Positions 1 to 8,929 are shown, counted from the stretch's first letter. The stretch: 64,000 nucleotides of DNA from Sporolituus thermophilus DSM 23256 (GCF_900102435.1 NZ_FNBU01000006.1:62001-126000), one strand, 5' to 3'. Made by a program: numbers and translations. The notes: generated by a model from the sequence alone, not told the origin.

Positions 1-426
1 CTGGAAGAACAGCATGACGAAAACATTGAAGCCTCCAAGTCCTTCTGGGGCGCCATCAAGACCATTATCGTCGCCGACCTGGTGATGAGCCTGGATAATA
101 CGCTGGCGATCGCCGCCGTGGCCAACGGCAACTATGTACTGCTGGCGATTGGCCTGGCCCTGAGTATTCCGCTTATTATTTTTGGCAGTCGCATTCTTAT
201 GGCGCTCATGGAAAAGTTCCCGATTATTGTTTATGCCGGCGCGGGCCTTATTGCCTGGACGGCCGGGGAGATGATGGTAGATGACCACCGTCTCGGCGTG
301 TTCATTACCCAGCTTATGCCCGAATGGCTGTTACCGGCCCTTATTACCGCCGGAGTATTGGGTGTGGGCGTATATGTCAAGCGCCAGCGCGCCAAAGCCA
401 CTACACGGCAGACGGTTGTGATGTAA
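1..426 (+). CDS. TerC/YjbE family integral membrane protein (3' part)
   Basis: The reading frame is open from the first base of the window, so the start codon lies upstream. The visible 141 residues contain the family hallmark VMSLDNTLAIAA, followed by hydrophobic helices and a basic tail. TerC/YjbE/YkoY proteins are polytopic membrane proteins implicated in metal-ion (manganese) efflux or metalation of exported enzymes. Family membership rests on the acidic SLDN membrane motif. The substrate cannot be read from the sequence. The gene ends just before a strong hairpin at 431-466, so it is the last gene of its transcription unit. Confidence 0.85.
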   Translation: MEEQHDENIEASKSFWGAIKTIIVADLVMSLDNTLAIAAVANGNYVLLAIGLALSIPLIIFGSRILMALMEKFPIIVYAGAGLIAWTAGEMMVDDHRLGVFITQLMPEWLLPALITAGVLGVGVYVKRQRAKATTRQTVVM

Positions 427-430
427 TAAA

Positions 431-466
431 AACGGGATACATGCTGCTGCATGTATCCCGTTTTTT
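431..466 (+). terminator. Rho-independent terminator
   Basis: A perfect 13-bp inverted repeat (aacgggatacatg / catgtatcccgtt, 431-443 and 450-462) with a 6-nt loop runs into a T6 tract. It lies directly after the TerC-type gene. The next roughly 285 bases (467-751) show no convincing gene. Confidence 0.9.
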
Positions 467-751
467 GTACAAGTGCAACTCCTTAAGGCGCGGCGCAGGG
501 CTCCGGGTTGACCGGCACCGCCTGGGCGGTATATACGTCGGCGGGTAGGTCGGCGCAGCGCGGGGACGCTACGGGCACAGCGGCGCCGGGACGGTTAACA
601 ACCCTGTCCGGGGCAAGTTCATTAAATAACTTAAAAAAGTTATGTGAATAACGTACTTTACCACCACGGCGGCTGGACCGTTCCAAGGTTTTTACGCAGG
701 CAGCAGGGAAAAACGGATTTACGTATAAAAGAGCTAGCAAGAGGTGAGAGA

Positions 752-1267
752 ATGGGCAGGGTAATTATGGTGCTGACGCTGGTGCTATTGACCGGCGCGG
801 CCTGTCCGGCAGCCGAAGCCAAGGTGTTCCGCCAATACGACCACCGGCTGCAATTTACGGTGCCGGACGACTGGGAGTGCACCAGTCAGTCGCCGCACCA
901 GTTTTTGGCCATGTTCGCGGCGCCGGAAATGCGTTATGAAATTAACACGCTTACGTTAGTGCATCAAACACTGCCGGCCCATTATACGCTTACCGATTAT
1001 GTAGTGAGCACGGTGGCCAGCCAGGAGAAAATGCTCTGGCAGTATCGGCTGCTGGACAAGCAGCTGCTCGACAACGCTTACGCGCCTTATTACCGGTTGG
1101 CTTTTACCTGGCGCCTGTCGTGGGAACAGCAGTACTTCGTGCTGCAAATGATTATCTGCCGGTATCCCGACGTCTACGTGCTGACCGGCACCTGTCCCGC
1201 TTCGCTGCGTGAGGTATACGAACCGCTGTTTCAGCGCGTGTTTGATAGCTTTGCCTTCGTCGGCTAG
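752..1267 (+). CDS. secreted hypothetical protein
   Basis: This is a 171-residue protein. The ATG at 752 is preferred over an in-frame upstream start because gaggtgag lies just before it and because it puts a clean signal peptide (basic start, then VIMVLTLVLLTG, then an AEA-like cleavage site) at the N-terminus. The mature part begins KVFRQYDHRLQF and looks like a small beta-rich domain, loosely resembling PsbP/DUF1795-type proteins, but I do not recognise the family. It lies 73 bases upstream of the SpoVD-like PBP and may be cotranscribed with it. The likely location is the envelope or outside the cell; no function is assigned. Confidence 0.6.
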   Translation: MGRVIMVLTLVLLTGAACPAAEAKVFRQYDHRLQFTVPDDWECTSQSPHQFLAMFAAPEMRYEINTLTLVHQTLPAHYTLTDYVVSTVASQEKMLWQYRLLDKQLLDNAYAPYYRLAFTWRLSWEQQYFVLQMIICRYPDVYVLTGTCPASLREVYEPLFQRVFDSFAFVG

Positions 1268-1340
1268 GCGGTAAAGGGAATTGGTGCCGCGCCGCCGAAT
1301 AGATGAGGATAATTTGTTTCTTGACAAAGGACGGAGAACT

Positions 1341-3326
1341 ATGGCAAAACTGGCGGATACGCCGCGCAAACGCATCTTTTGGTTTATTTTCGGTATCATT
1401 GCCGCCCTGGTGGCGCTCGGCGGGCGCATCGCCTGGATCCAGTTTGTGCAGGGCGACCGGCTGGCGGAAAAAGTACGCTATCAGCTGCAGGACAGCCTGG
1501 TGCTGCAATCGCCGCGGGGTGCGATTTTCGACCGCGGCGGCCGGCCGCTTGCGATTAGCAGCATGGCTAAGTCGCTGTATGTTAATCCTGACCATTTTAA
1601 ACAGGCCGGGCAGGACGCCAATGCCGTGGCCGCGCTGCTGGCGCCGCATCTGGGCCTGCCGGCCGCGGAAATCAAGGAGCGCCTGACAGTAAACGGCAGC
1701 TTCATCTGGCTTAAGCGGGCGCTCGAGCCGGAAGCGGCTAACGCTGTGGCGGCCCTGATCAAGGAGCATGGCCTCAAGGGGTTCGATTTTGTCGAAGAAA
1801 GCAAGCGCTATTACCCTAATGACAGCTTGGCCGCCCATGTCTTGGGTTTTGTCGGGACCGACGACCGCGGCCTGGAGGGTATTGAGCATGCGCTGGACAA
1901 GCTTATCAGAGGCGAGCGGCAGCGGCAAATTATCGAAACAGACAGCTATGGCACGCCGATTTTTAAGTCCATCTTTGCGCTCAAGCCCCCTCAGCCGGGC
2001 AAGAGTGTCTATCTTACCATTGACAGCACCATTCAGTTTATTGTCGAGCAGAGCCTCGACAAGGCCATGGCGAAGACCAAGGCCAAAGGGGCCACGGTAA
2101 TTGTCATGAATCCCCGTACTGGCGAGATTTTAGCCATGGCCAGCCGGCCGACCTATAACCCCAACCAGTTTGGGCGGTATAGCGCGAATGAGCGCAAGAA
2201 CCGCGCTATATCCATCGTTTATGAGCCCGGTTCCACCTTTAAGGCGATCGTGGCCGCCGCTGCCCTGCAGGAAGGGCTGGTGCGCCCGGACGAACGCTTT
2301 GTGGATCAAGGCTATATTGAGGTGGCCGGCCGACGCATCAAAAACTGGAGCGGCGATAGCTACGGCCCGGTCACGTTTACCGACATCATTAAAAATTCAA
2401 TCAATACCGGCTTCGTCCAGGTCGGCATGCGCCTGGGCGCCGTGCGGCTTAATGATTATGCCCGCCACTTCGGGTTTGGCCAGGCGACCGGGATTGAACT
2501 GCCGGGGGAGGAAGACGGCATTCTCTTTAACCCGCGGGAAATGCGCGAAACCGACTTAGCCACCATGTCCATCGGCCAGAGCATCGCCGTTACGCCGCTG
2601 CAATTACTCACCGCCATGGCGGCGATAGCCAATGACGGCGTACTGTTAAAACCGCATATTGTCAAGGAAATTCACGATGAAAACGGCAAAGTGGTCAGTA
2701 CTAACCCCACCATGCCGGTACGGCAGGTAGTCAGCCCGGAGACGGCCCGGGCGCTTACCGCCATGCTGGAAAAAGTAGTCGCTGAGGGCGGCGGGCAAAA
2801 AGCAGCCGTCCCCGGCTACCGTTTTGCCGGCAAGACAGGGACGGCCGAACGGCTAAAAGAAGGAGGCGGCGGCTACGAGGCCGGCCACTATATTGCCTCG
2901 TTTGCCGGCTTTGGTCCGGTCGAGGATCCGCAAGTTGTCGCGTTGGTTGTTATTGACGACCCGGCAGGCGCATACTATGGCGGGGAGATTGCCGCGCCGG
3001 TCTTTAGTGAGATTATGATCCAGGTCATGCGTCATCTAAATATTCGTCCCACAACCGACCTTGCTCTGCCGCAGCCTAAGCCGGCCAAACCGGCTATTGT
3101 CCCCGGCGGGGAAGCGGCCAAAGGCGAAAAGCGTCCGGCGCCGCCGGGCAAGGTGGTAGTACCTGACCTGCGCGGCAAGTCGATGCGGGAAGTGGCGCGC
3201 GAGCTTAGCCAGGCCGGTCTGGCCTTGGCGCCGGTCGGGACAGGCGTGGCCGTCGGGCAGGGTACGCCGGCCAATACCGTCGTTGACCCCGGTACGGAGA
3301 TTACCGTTTATTTTGAGCCGCAATAA
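1341..3326 (+). CDS. spoVD: SpoVD-like class B penicillin-binding protein with C-terminal PASTA domain
   Basis: This is a 661-residue transpeptidase. It starts at ATG 1341 behind aaaggacggag; an upstream in-frame start at 1281 lacks such a site. One membrane helix lies at about residues 12-32, then the PBP dimerisation domain (LQSPRGAIFDRGG), then the transpeptidase domain. The three active-site motifs are present: STFK (about 298), SIN (about 353) and KTGT (about 497). A single PASTA repeat (VVVPDLRGKSMREV) ends the protein. That layout is typical of SpoVD, which makes spore cortex peptidoglycan, and of PBP2x/FtsI-like septal enzymes. It is not in a mur/dcw cluster here, so it may be a paralogue of a second copy elsewhere. 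The class call is firm; SpoVD rather than FtsI is inferred. Confidence 0.85.
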   Translation: MAKLADTPRKRIFWFIFGIIAALVALGGRIAWIQFVQGDRLAEKVRYQLQDSLVLQSPRGAIFDRGGRPLAISSMAKSLYVNPDHFKQAGQDANAVAALLAPHLGLPAAEIKERLTVNGSFIWLKRALEPEAANAVAALIKEHGLKGFDFVEESKRYYPNDSLAAHVLGFVGTDDRGLEGIEHALDKLIRGERQRQIIETDSYGTPIFKSIFALKPPQPGKSVYLTIDSTIQFIVEQSLDKAMAKTKAKGATVIVMNPRTGEILAMASRPTYNPNQFGRYSANERKNRAISIVYEPGSTFKAIVAAAALQEGLVRPDERFVDQGYIEVAGRRIKNWSGDSYGPVTFTDIIKNSINTGFVQVGMRLGAVRLNDYARHFGFGQATGIELPGEEDGILFNPREMRETDLATMSIGQSIAVTPLQLLTAMAAIANDGVLLKPHIVKEIHDENGKVVSTNPTMPVRQVVSPETARALTAMLEKVVAEGGGQKAAVPGYRFAGKTGTAERLKEGGGGYEAGHYIASFAGFGPVEDPQVVALVVIDDPAGAYYGGEIAAPVFSEIMIQVMRHLNIRPTTDLALPQPKPAKPAIVPGGEAAKGEKRPAPPGKVVVPDLRGKSMREVARELSQAGLALAPVGTGVAVGQGTPANTVVDPGTEITVYFEPQ

Positions 3327-3338
3327 GAGGTGGTTGGG

Positions 3339-5075
3339 ATGGCTGATGCCTATGTTTTGGCCAAAATGTTCGCCGAAATGGCAGTGCTATTAGAACTCAA
3401 AGGAGAAAACACGTTTAAAATCCGGGCCTATGAAAACGCGGCCCGCGCACTTAAAGAGCTGAGCGCCGACCTGGCCGAGCTGGCGGCCCAGGGGCGGCTG
3501 CAGGGCATCAAGGGCATTGGCAAAACCATGACCCAGCATATCAAAGAGTATATCGAAACCGGACGGGTAACCTATTATGAAGAGCTGCGGGGCCAGGTGC
3601 CGCCTGTGCTCTTTGAACTGGTAAAAATCCCCGGCCTCGGGCCGAAAAAGGCGCTACTCCTCCACGAACAGCTGGGTATTAATTCGGTCGGCGAACTGGA
3701 ATACGCCTGCCGGGAAAACCGCTTGAAAACGCTGAGCGGCTTCGGGGAAAAATCGCAGGAGAAGATACTCGCGGGCATTGACTTTCTCAAAAAGTATCAG
3801 GGCCGGTTCCTACTCGGCGATGCCTGGCCGGTGGCGGAAAAAATCGCCGAGTACCTGCGCCAGCATGCGGCCGTCCTGCAGGCGGCGGTAGCGGGCAGCA
3901 TCCGCCGCCGGGCGGAGACGGTGAAAAATATTGATATTGTTGTCGCCACCGATGATGCTGAGGCGGTAGCCGACATCGTTATCGCCATGCCGGGCGTACA
4001 GCGGGTAATCAGCCGGGGGGTAATGGAAATCAGGGTGCTGCTGACGACCGGCATGGAGCTGGCTGTGCGCAGCGTCAAGCCGGCAGCGTATCCCACGGCC
4101 CTGCACCATTACACCGGCAGCAAAGAGCACCTCGACCGGCTGCGGGCGGTGGCCGGCGAGCAGGGGTGGCGCATTGATGAACACGGGGTAACCGATGCGA
4201 CGGGCCGGCGCCAGACAGTTACCGGCGAAGAAGACCTTTATCACCGGCTTGGGCTAGCTTACATTCCACCCGAGCTGCGTGAAGGCCTGGACGAAGTCCG
4301 CCTGGCGGCGGCGCGCCGCCTTCCCGACTTGGTAACCACCCAGGATATTCGCGGCGTCTTTCATGTCCATACCGTCTACTCCGATGGTACGGCGACTATT
4401 GCCGAAATGGCGCGAAGCGCCCAGGCGCGGGGCTGGCAATACATCGGCATTGCCGACCATAGCCAATCGGCCGTCTACGCCCATGGCCTGCGGGTGGAAA
4501 CGGTGCGCCAGCAGCGGCGGGAAATCGAACGTCTCAATGCGGCAAACAGCGATTTTACCATTCTCGCCGGGATTGAGAGCGACATTCTGCCCGATGGCTC
4601 GCTCGACTATCCGGATGAGGTGCTGGCCGAGTTTGATTTTGTCATTGCCTCGGTCCATTCGGCCTTCCGCCTGAGTGAAGCGGAAATGACGCGCCGGATT
4701 GTGCGGGCCATGGAAAACCCTTATGTGACCATACTGGGTCACCCCACCGGCCGCATTTTGCTCGCCCGCGACGGCTATGCCCTCGATTTGGAAGAAGTTA
4801 TTAGCGCCGCGGCCGGTACCGGCACGGTGATCGAAATTAATGCCAGCCCCTACCGCCTCGACCTTGACTGGCGATGGTGCCGGCGCGCGAAAGAAAAGGG
4901 CGTCCTTTTTTCCGTTAACCCCGATGCCCACGCCCAGGACGAACTGGATTATCTTGACTACGGCCTGGCGATGGCGCGTAAGGCCGGCCTGACGGCCGCC
5001 GACATCTTGACCAGCCGTGCGCTCCCTGAACTAATGCCGCTGCTTGGCCGCAAGCGGGCCGGACGCGGACCATAG
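3339..5075 (+). CDS. polX: PolX-type protein with PHP phosphoesterase domain and degenerate polymerase palm
   Basis: This is a 578-residue protein; ATG 3339 has aagagg 8 bases upstream, better than the GTG at 3330. The order is an N-terminal HhH/8-kDa-like region (about 1-160, including IPGLGPKKA), a family X palm (about 170-320), and a PHP domain (about 335-570). The PHP metal ligands look complete: FHVHTVYSDG, ADHS, GIESDI, SVHS, HPTG and NPDAH. In the palm the usual GS..RR....K-D-x-D signature reads KNID, so the first aspartate is Asn197. The third carboxylate, expected 43 residues after the second, is Ala242 (GMELAVRSV). Family X enzymes repair DNA gaps, and their PHP domain is a 3'-5' exonuclease. 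This copy may keep only the phosphoesterase activity. Confidence 0.88.
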   Translation: MADAYVLAKMFAEMAVLLELKGENTFKIRAYENAARALKELSADLAELAAQGRLQGIKGIGKTMTQHIKEYIETGRVTYYEELRGQVPPVLFELVKIPGLGPKKALLLHEQLGINSVGELEYACRENRLKTLSGFGEKSQEKILAGIDFLKKYQGRFLLGDAWPVAEKIAEYLRQHAAVLQAAVAGSIRRRAETVKNIDIVVATDDAEAVADIVIAMPGVQRVISRGVMEIRVLLTTGMELAVRSVKPAAYPTALHHYTGSKEHLDRLRAVAGEQGWRIDEHGVTDATGRRQTVTGEEDLYHRLGLAYIPPELREGLDEVRLAAARRLPDLVTTQDIRGVFHVHTVYSDGTATIAEMARSAQARGWQYIGIADHSQSAVYAHGLRVETVRQQRREIERLNAANSDFTILAGIESDILPDGSLDYPDEVLAEFDFVIASVHSAFRLSEAEMTRRIVRAMENPYVTILGHPTGRILLARDGYALDLEEVISAAAGTGTVIEINASPYRLDLDWRWCRRAKEKGVLFSVNPDAHAQDELDYLDYGLAMARKAGLTAADILTSRALPELMPLLGRKRAGRGP

Positions 5076-5080
5076 CAGAA

Positions 5081-5103
5081 AAGGACGGCGCTGGGCCGTC
5101 CTT
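5081..5103. terminator. possible weak bidirectional terminator
   Basis: A 9-bp inverted repeat (aaggacggc / gccgtcctt) with a 5-nt loop sits between the convergent polX and spore-protein genes. The T-tract is poor on both strands (ttct on the minus side), so this is tentative. Confidence 0.4.
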
Positions 5104-5120
5104 CATGAACACCTAGGAAA

Positions 5121-5402
5121 CTAGGAATTGATATCGTTCTTGGCAGTCATGGTTCCTGTCGAGGCAGTCGTGGTTCCGGTCGAGGCAGTAGTGGCGCTGG
5201 TACCGGCAAGGCTGCTTTCATACTGCTCGATCATCCGGCGGACCATGTGACCGCCAACACGTCCGCAGTCGGCAGACGTCATGGTATTCCAGCCGCTTTG
5301 GCGCACTCTTTCCGCAATGCCGAGCTCGGAAGCCACCTCGAACTTCATGCGGTCGAGCGCATTTTCCGCTGCCGGATTAACAGGTTTTCTGCTTCTTGCC
5401 AC
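5121..5402 (-). CDS. alpha/beta-type small acid-soluble spore protein with threonine-rich tail
   Basis: This is a 93-residue protein starting at GTG 5402 ([12 protein letters not shown]), which has aaggagg 8 bases upstream. A GTG 9 bases further up overlaps that site and is unlikely. The SASP signatures are present: [15 protein letters not shown], containing the GPR protease-type EVASE site, and [16 protein letters not shown]. Such proteins coat and protect spore DNA and are degraded at germination. Unusually, about 25 residues rich in Thr, Ser and Ala (repeats of TTASTG) follow the domain and are encoded by short direct DNA repeats around 5155-5200. A sigma-G-type promoter lies upstream at 5433-5462, supporting forespore expression. 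Confidence 0.9.
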   Translation of the reverse strand: MARSRKPVNPAAENALDRMKFEVASELGIAERVRQSGWNTMTSADCGRVGGHMVRRMIEQYESSLAGTSATTASTGTTTASTGTMTAKNDINS

Positions 5403-5432
5403 ATTTAACACCTCCTTATTGCTTGGTACTAA

Positions 5433-5462
5433 TATTATCGGTTGTGCATGCCTCTTTTATGC
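5433..5462 (-). promoter_or_regulatory. sigma-G-type promoter of the SASP gene
   Basis: Read on the minus strand there is GCATA (-35, at 5462-5458), an 18-nt spacer and GATAATA (-10, at 5439-5433). The sigma-G consensus is GHATR, about 18 nt, CATWHTA; only the first -10 base differs. It is 31 bases upstream of the GTG start, as expected for a forespore gene. Confidence 0.6.
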
Positions 5463-5471
5463 CAGTATTAT
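5442..5471 (+). promoter_or_regulatory. possible sigma-A promoter for the fhs operon
   Basis: TTGTGC (5442-5447), an 18-nt spacer and TATTAT (5466-5471) could form a housekeeping promoter reading towards fhs. It physically overlaps the opposing sigma-G promoter. The -35 is weak, so this is a suggestion only. Confidence 0.35.
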
Positions 5472-5601
5472 TATGTTAAATAGTGGCAGGATAGGAAACG
5501 CTTATTTTCCATTTAGCAGGAATTTCTGGACAGCAGGGCGAAAAGGGTATGCCCTAGACAATTTTATCTTCAAAACAGCTAAAAATGCGAGGTGTTATGA
5601 C

Positions 5602-7272
5602 GTGCTGAGCGACATCGAAATCGCCCAGGCCGCGAAAATGCGCCCGATCGACCAGATCGCGGGTGAACTGGGTATTGACGCCGATTATGTGGAACACTAC
5701 GGCCGGTATAAGGCGAAAATTGCCCTCGACTTCTATGACAAGGTAGCCGGCCGACCGGACGGCAAACTTATTCTGGTAACGGCGATTACGCCGACGCCGG
5801 CCGGCGAAGGCAAGTCGACCACTACCGTCGGCCTGGCTCAGGCCATTGCCAAACTGGGCCATAAAGTGGCCGTGGCGTTGCGCGAGCCGTCGCTCGGCCC
5901 TTGCATGGGCGTTAAGGGAGGCGCCGCCGGCGGCGGTTATTCCCAGGTTGTGCCCATGGAGGACATTAATTTGCATTTTACCGGCGATCTGCATGCCGTT
6001 GGCAGCGCTCACAATTTGCTGGCGGCAATTATTGACAACCATATTCACCAGGGTAATGCTCTCGGCATTGACCCGCGGCGCATTACTTGGCGGCGGGTGG
6101 TCGACATGAACGACCGGGCGCTGAGAAGCATCGTTATCGGCCTGGGCGGCAAAGCCCACGGCGTGCCTCGGGAAGACGGCTACGACATTACCGTTGCCTC
6201 GGAGGTTATGGCCATCCTGTGCCTGGCCACCGATTTAGATGATCTCAAAGAGCGCCTGGCGCGCATCATTGTCGGTTACAGTTATGACAACAAGCCCGTC
6301 ACCGTGGGGATGCTCAAGGTGCAGGGGGCGATGGCGGCCTTGCTGAAAGATGCCATTAAGCCCAACCTGGTGCAGACGCTGGAGCATGTGCCGGCGTTCA
6401 TTCATGGCGGGCCCTTTGCCAATATCGCCCATGGCTGCAATAGCGTCATGGCCACCCGCCTGGCGCTGAAGACCGCGGACTATGTTGTTACCGAGGCGGG
6501 CTTCGGTGCTGACCTGGGGGCCGAAAAGTTTTTTGACATCAAGTGCCGCTATGCCGGTCTTAACCCCGAAGCGGCCGTGGTGGTTGCTACGGTAAGAGCG
6601 CTGAAGATGCACGGCGGGGTCGCGCGGGCGGCGCTGACCGCGCCGGATGCCGACGCAGTCAGACGCGGTGCGGCGAATCTCGAAAAGCACGTCGAGAATG
6701 TGCGCAAGTTCGGCGTCTCGGCCGTGGTGGCGGTTAATATCTTTCCTACCGATACCCCGGACGAACTGGCGGCCGTGGTCGAAGTTTGCGACCGCATCGG
6801 CGTGCCGGTCGCTCTGTCCAATGTCTGGGCCGAAGGCGGCCAGGGCGGGATCGAACTGGCGGAAAAGGTGCTGGCCGCGGCTAACAGCGGCGAAAGCCGG
6901 TTTACGCCACTTTACCCGCTGGATATGCCGCTGGCCGACAAAGTGCGCGTCATTGCCCGCGAAATCTACGGCGCGGACGATGTCGCGTTTACCAAGGAAG
7001 CGGCCAAGACCATTGCCGACCTGGAGGCCATGGGTTATGGCCGGCTGCCGGTCTGCATGGCCAAGACGCAATATTCCTTCTCGGACGACCCGACCCTGCT
7101 CGGCCGGCCGGAAGGCTTCACCATCACCGTGCGGCAGGCGCGGGTATCGGCCGGCGCCGGTTTCGTCGTCATGCTGACCGGCGAAATTATGACTATGCCA
7201 GGACTTCCGAAAGTACCGGCCGCCGAGAAGATTGATATCGACAAGAGCGGCCGCATTACCGGTTTGTTCTAA
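5602..7272 (+). CDS. fhs: formate--tetrahydrofolate ligase
   Basis: This is a 556-residue enzyme, the usual family length. It starts at GTG 5602, with gaggtg 7 bases upstream; the open frame extends further but has no initiation site there. The ATP-binding loop [13 protein letters not shown] is at about 60-75, followed by [23 protein letters not shown] and, near the C-terminus, [16 protein letters not shown]. It joins formate to tetrahydrofolate using ATP, the entry step of the methyl branch of the Wood-Ljungdahl pathway and of C1 supply for purines. It is the first gene of a run with folD and hydrogenase maturation genes, which fits an acetogenic or formate-linked metabolism. Confidence 0.97.
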   Translation: MLSDIEIAQAAKMRPIDQIAGELGIDADYVEHYGRYKAKIALDFYDKVAGRPDGKLILVTAITPTPAGEGKSTTTVGLAQAIAKLGHKVAVALREPSLGPCMGVKGGAAGGGYSQVVPMEDINLHFTGDLHAVGSAHNLLAAIIDNHIHQGNALGIDPRRITWRRVVDMNDRALRSIVIGLGGKAHGVPREDGYDITVASEVMAILCLATDLDDLKERLARIIVGYSYDNKPVTVGMLKVQGAMAALLKDAIKPNLVQTLEHVPAFIHGGPFANIAHGCNSVMATRLALKTADYVVTEAGFGADLGAEKFFDIKCRYAGLNPEAAVVVATVRALKMHGGVARAALTAPDADAVRRGAANLEKHVENVRKFGVSAVVAVNIFPTDTPDELAAVVEVCDRIGVPVALSNVWAEGGQGGIELAEKVLAAANSGESRFTPLYPLDMPLADKVRVIAREIYGADDVAFTKEAAKTIADLEAMGYGRLPVCMAKTQYSFSDDPTLLGRPEGFTITVRQARVSAGAGFVVMLTGEIMTMPGLPKVPAAEKIDIDKSGRITGLF

Positions 7273-7294
7273 AGCAGCTAGGAGGTATTCGAAG

Positions 7295-8134
7295 TTGGCC
7301 CTGATTCTTGACGGCAAAGCCGTTGCCGCCGCCTATAAAGCCAAAATAAAAGCCAAAGTCGACGCTCTGGCGGCGAGAAACATAACGTGTGGCCTTGCCA
7401 TCCTGCTGGTGGGCGATGACGCCGCATCCCGCATCTATGCCGACCGGCTGGTTAAACTGGCCACTGGCTTAGGCGTACGGGCGGTGGTGCGCCACCTGCC
7501 AGCGGACGCAGCCGAGGAAGAGGTGCTCACCCTGGTGCGCGAGCTTAATGCGGACGGCAGCATCCACGGCATCTTGCCGATGATGCCGCTGCCCCCGCAT
7601 CTGGCCGCCGACCGGGTCGCGGCCGCGCTGGCGCCCGACAAGGATGTGGATGCGCTTCATCCTTTAAATGCCGGGTTGGTGGCGACCGGCAAGAGCCGCT
7701 GGGCGCCTTGCACGCCGCGGGCCGTAATGGCCATTTTAGCCCATTATCATATTGATGTGAGCGGGAAGCATGCCGTAATTATCGGCCGCAGCAATGTGGT
7801 GGGCAAACCGCTCGCCCACCTCCTGCTTGGCCAAAATGCCACTGTCACGGTATGTCATTCTAAGACCGGTGATTTGGCGGCCCTGACCCGGCAGGCCGAT
7901 GTGCTTATCGCCGCCGCAGGCCGGCCGGCGCTCATCGGGCCGGACATGGTGCGGCCCGGGGCCGTTGTCATCGACGTGGGCATTAACGAAGTAAACGGCG
8001 CCGTTGTCGGTGATGTGGCCTATGACGCCGTCCTGCCGGTCGCGGCGGCGATTACGCCCGTACCGGGAGGCGTCGGCGCGGTAACGACGGTAATGGTCGT
8101 AGAGGCCGCCCTGCGCAATTTTGGTGACTTATGA
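7295..8134 (+). CDS. folD: FolD-like methylenetetrahydrofolate dehydrogenase/cyclohydrolase with altered active site
   Basis: This is a 279-residue protein starting at TTG 7295 behind ggaggt. The family landmarks are KDVDALHPLNAG, IIGRSNVVGKPLAHLL (dinucleotide binding) and TPVPGGVGAVTT. FolD normally oxidises methylene-THF and hydrolyses methenyl-THF. Here the segment that should read Y...K reads Y48-A-D-R-L52, so the lysine needed for cyclohydrolase chemistry is leucine. The GIL-x-QLPLP motif reads GILPMMPLP, so the glutamine is Met96. Tyr48 and Asp119 are kept. The C-T-P-x-G loop is also altered (CTPRA). The enzyme may be dehydrogenase-only or repurposed. It overlaps the next gene by ATGA, indicating translational coupling. 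Confidence 0.9.
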   Translation: MALILDGKAVAAAYKAKIKAKVDALAARNITCGLAILLVGDDAASRIYADRLVKLATGLGVRAVVRHLPADAAEEEVLTLVRELNADGSIHGILPMMPLPPHLAADRVAAALAPDKDVDALHPLNAGLVATGKSRWAPCTPRAVMAILAHYHIDVSGKHAVIIGRSNVVGKPLAHLLLGQNATVTVCHSKTGDLAALTRQADVLIAAAGRPALIGPDMVRPGAVVIDVGINEVNGAVVGDVAYDAVLPVAAAITPVPGGVGAVTTVMVVEAALRNFGDL

Positions 8135-8595
8135 GCGATATAGTCGTTGTTGGATTTGGCAATCTCCTGATGGGCGACGACGGGGCGGGCATCAGGGTGG
8201 TGGAGCGGCTGAACGACTTAGGCCTGCCGTCCGGGGTGAAGGCCTTGGACGGCGGGGTGGCTTCGTTTGAGGTGCTTGCCGGTCTCCGCCAGGCCCAAGC
8301 CATTATCATCGTCGACGCGATGGCCGCCGGCGGTGCACCTGGCGCTGTTTACCGGATGACCCCGGCCGACCTCGGGGCGCCGGCGCCGGACCGCGCCTTT
8401 TCGCTCCATGAGTTTACCTTGCTGGAGGCGCTACACCTGGCGGCGAAAGTAGCGCCGCTGCCGCCGGTCGTTATCTACGGTATCGAGCCGGCCAGCGTCG
8501 AGCTCGGCCTGGAGCTCACGCCGCCGGTAGCACAGGCGGTCGAGCGAGTAGCTAACCTGATTATGGACGAGCTCAGGAGTGAATTAAATGCATGA
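8131..8595 (+). CDS. NiFe-hydrogenase maturation endopeptidase (HyaD/HycI family)
   Basis: This 154-residue protein starts at ATG 8131, overlapping the folD stop. The family motif GFGNLLMGDDGAGIRVVERL, a mid-protein VDAM aspartate and FSLHEFTLLEAL with the conserved histidine give the three expected nickel-binding positions. These proteases trim the C-terminus of the hydrogenase large subunit after nickel insertion. The hypA and hypB nickel-insertion genes follow immediately, but no hydrogenase structural gene is in the window. Confidence 0.92.
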   Translation: MSDIVVVGFGNLLMGDDGAGIRVVERLNDLGLPSGVKALDGGVASFEVLAGLRQAQAIIIVDAMAAGGAPGAVYRMTPADLGAPAPDRAFSLHEFTLLEALHLAAKVAPLPPVVIYGIEPASVELGLELTPPVAQAVERVANLIMDELRSELNA

Positions 8596-8929
8596 AATGG
8601 CGATCGCTCAGGGCATTCTGGATATTGTCCTCGCTACTGCTGCAAGTCATGAGGTAACAGTGGTGCGGCGGATAAAGCTGCGGGTCGGGGAAATGACCGA
8701 AGTAGAGCCCGATGCCCTGCGGTTTTGTTTTGCGGCGCTGGCAGCCGACACGCCGGCTGCTCCGGCTGAACTCGACATCGAGGTGGTGCCGCTGGCGGGG
8801 CGCTGCCAGGACTGTCGGCACGAATTTGCCGTGGAGCGCTACCGCTTTTTTTGTCCGGCCTGCGGCTCTGCCGGGGTGGAGATCATCTCCGGGCGGGAAC
8901 TGCAAGTGGAGCACTTGGAGGTAGAATAG
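8588..8929 (+). CDS. hypA: hydrogenase nickel incorporation protein HypA
   Basis: This 113-residue protein starts MHEMAIAQ, with the nickel-binding His2. A zinc site is formed by C-x2-C (CQDC) and C-x2-C (CPAC) in the C-terminal half. HypA delivers nickel with HypB to the hydrogenase large subunit. The start overlaps the end of the protease gene by 8 bases and the stop is directly followed by hypB, so this is one translationally coupled operon. Confidence 0.95.
   Translation: MHEMAIAQGILDIVLATAASHEVTVVRRIKLRVGEMTEVEPDALRFCFAALAADTPAAPAELDIEVVPLAGRCQDCRHEFAVERYRFFCPACGSAGVEIISGRELQVEHLEVE

Noticed and set aside
483-740. 85-codon minus-strand frame
   Set aside because: No ribosome site, no recognisable protein, and the composition looks like GC-rich noise between a terminator and the next gene.
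1152-1928. 258-codon frame on the minus strand across the SpoVD-like gene, and similar long antisense frames over fhs, addA and cheR
   Set aside because: They are shadows of high-GC coding sequence: no ribosome sites, no family motifs, and the opposite strand encodes clear enzymes.
5403-5601. Possible tetrahydrofolate riboswitch before fhs
   Set aside because: The region lacks the conserved THF aptamer segments; only promoter-like elements are visible.
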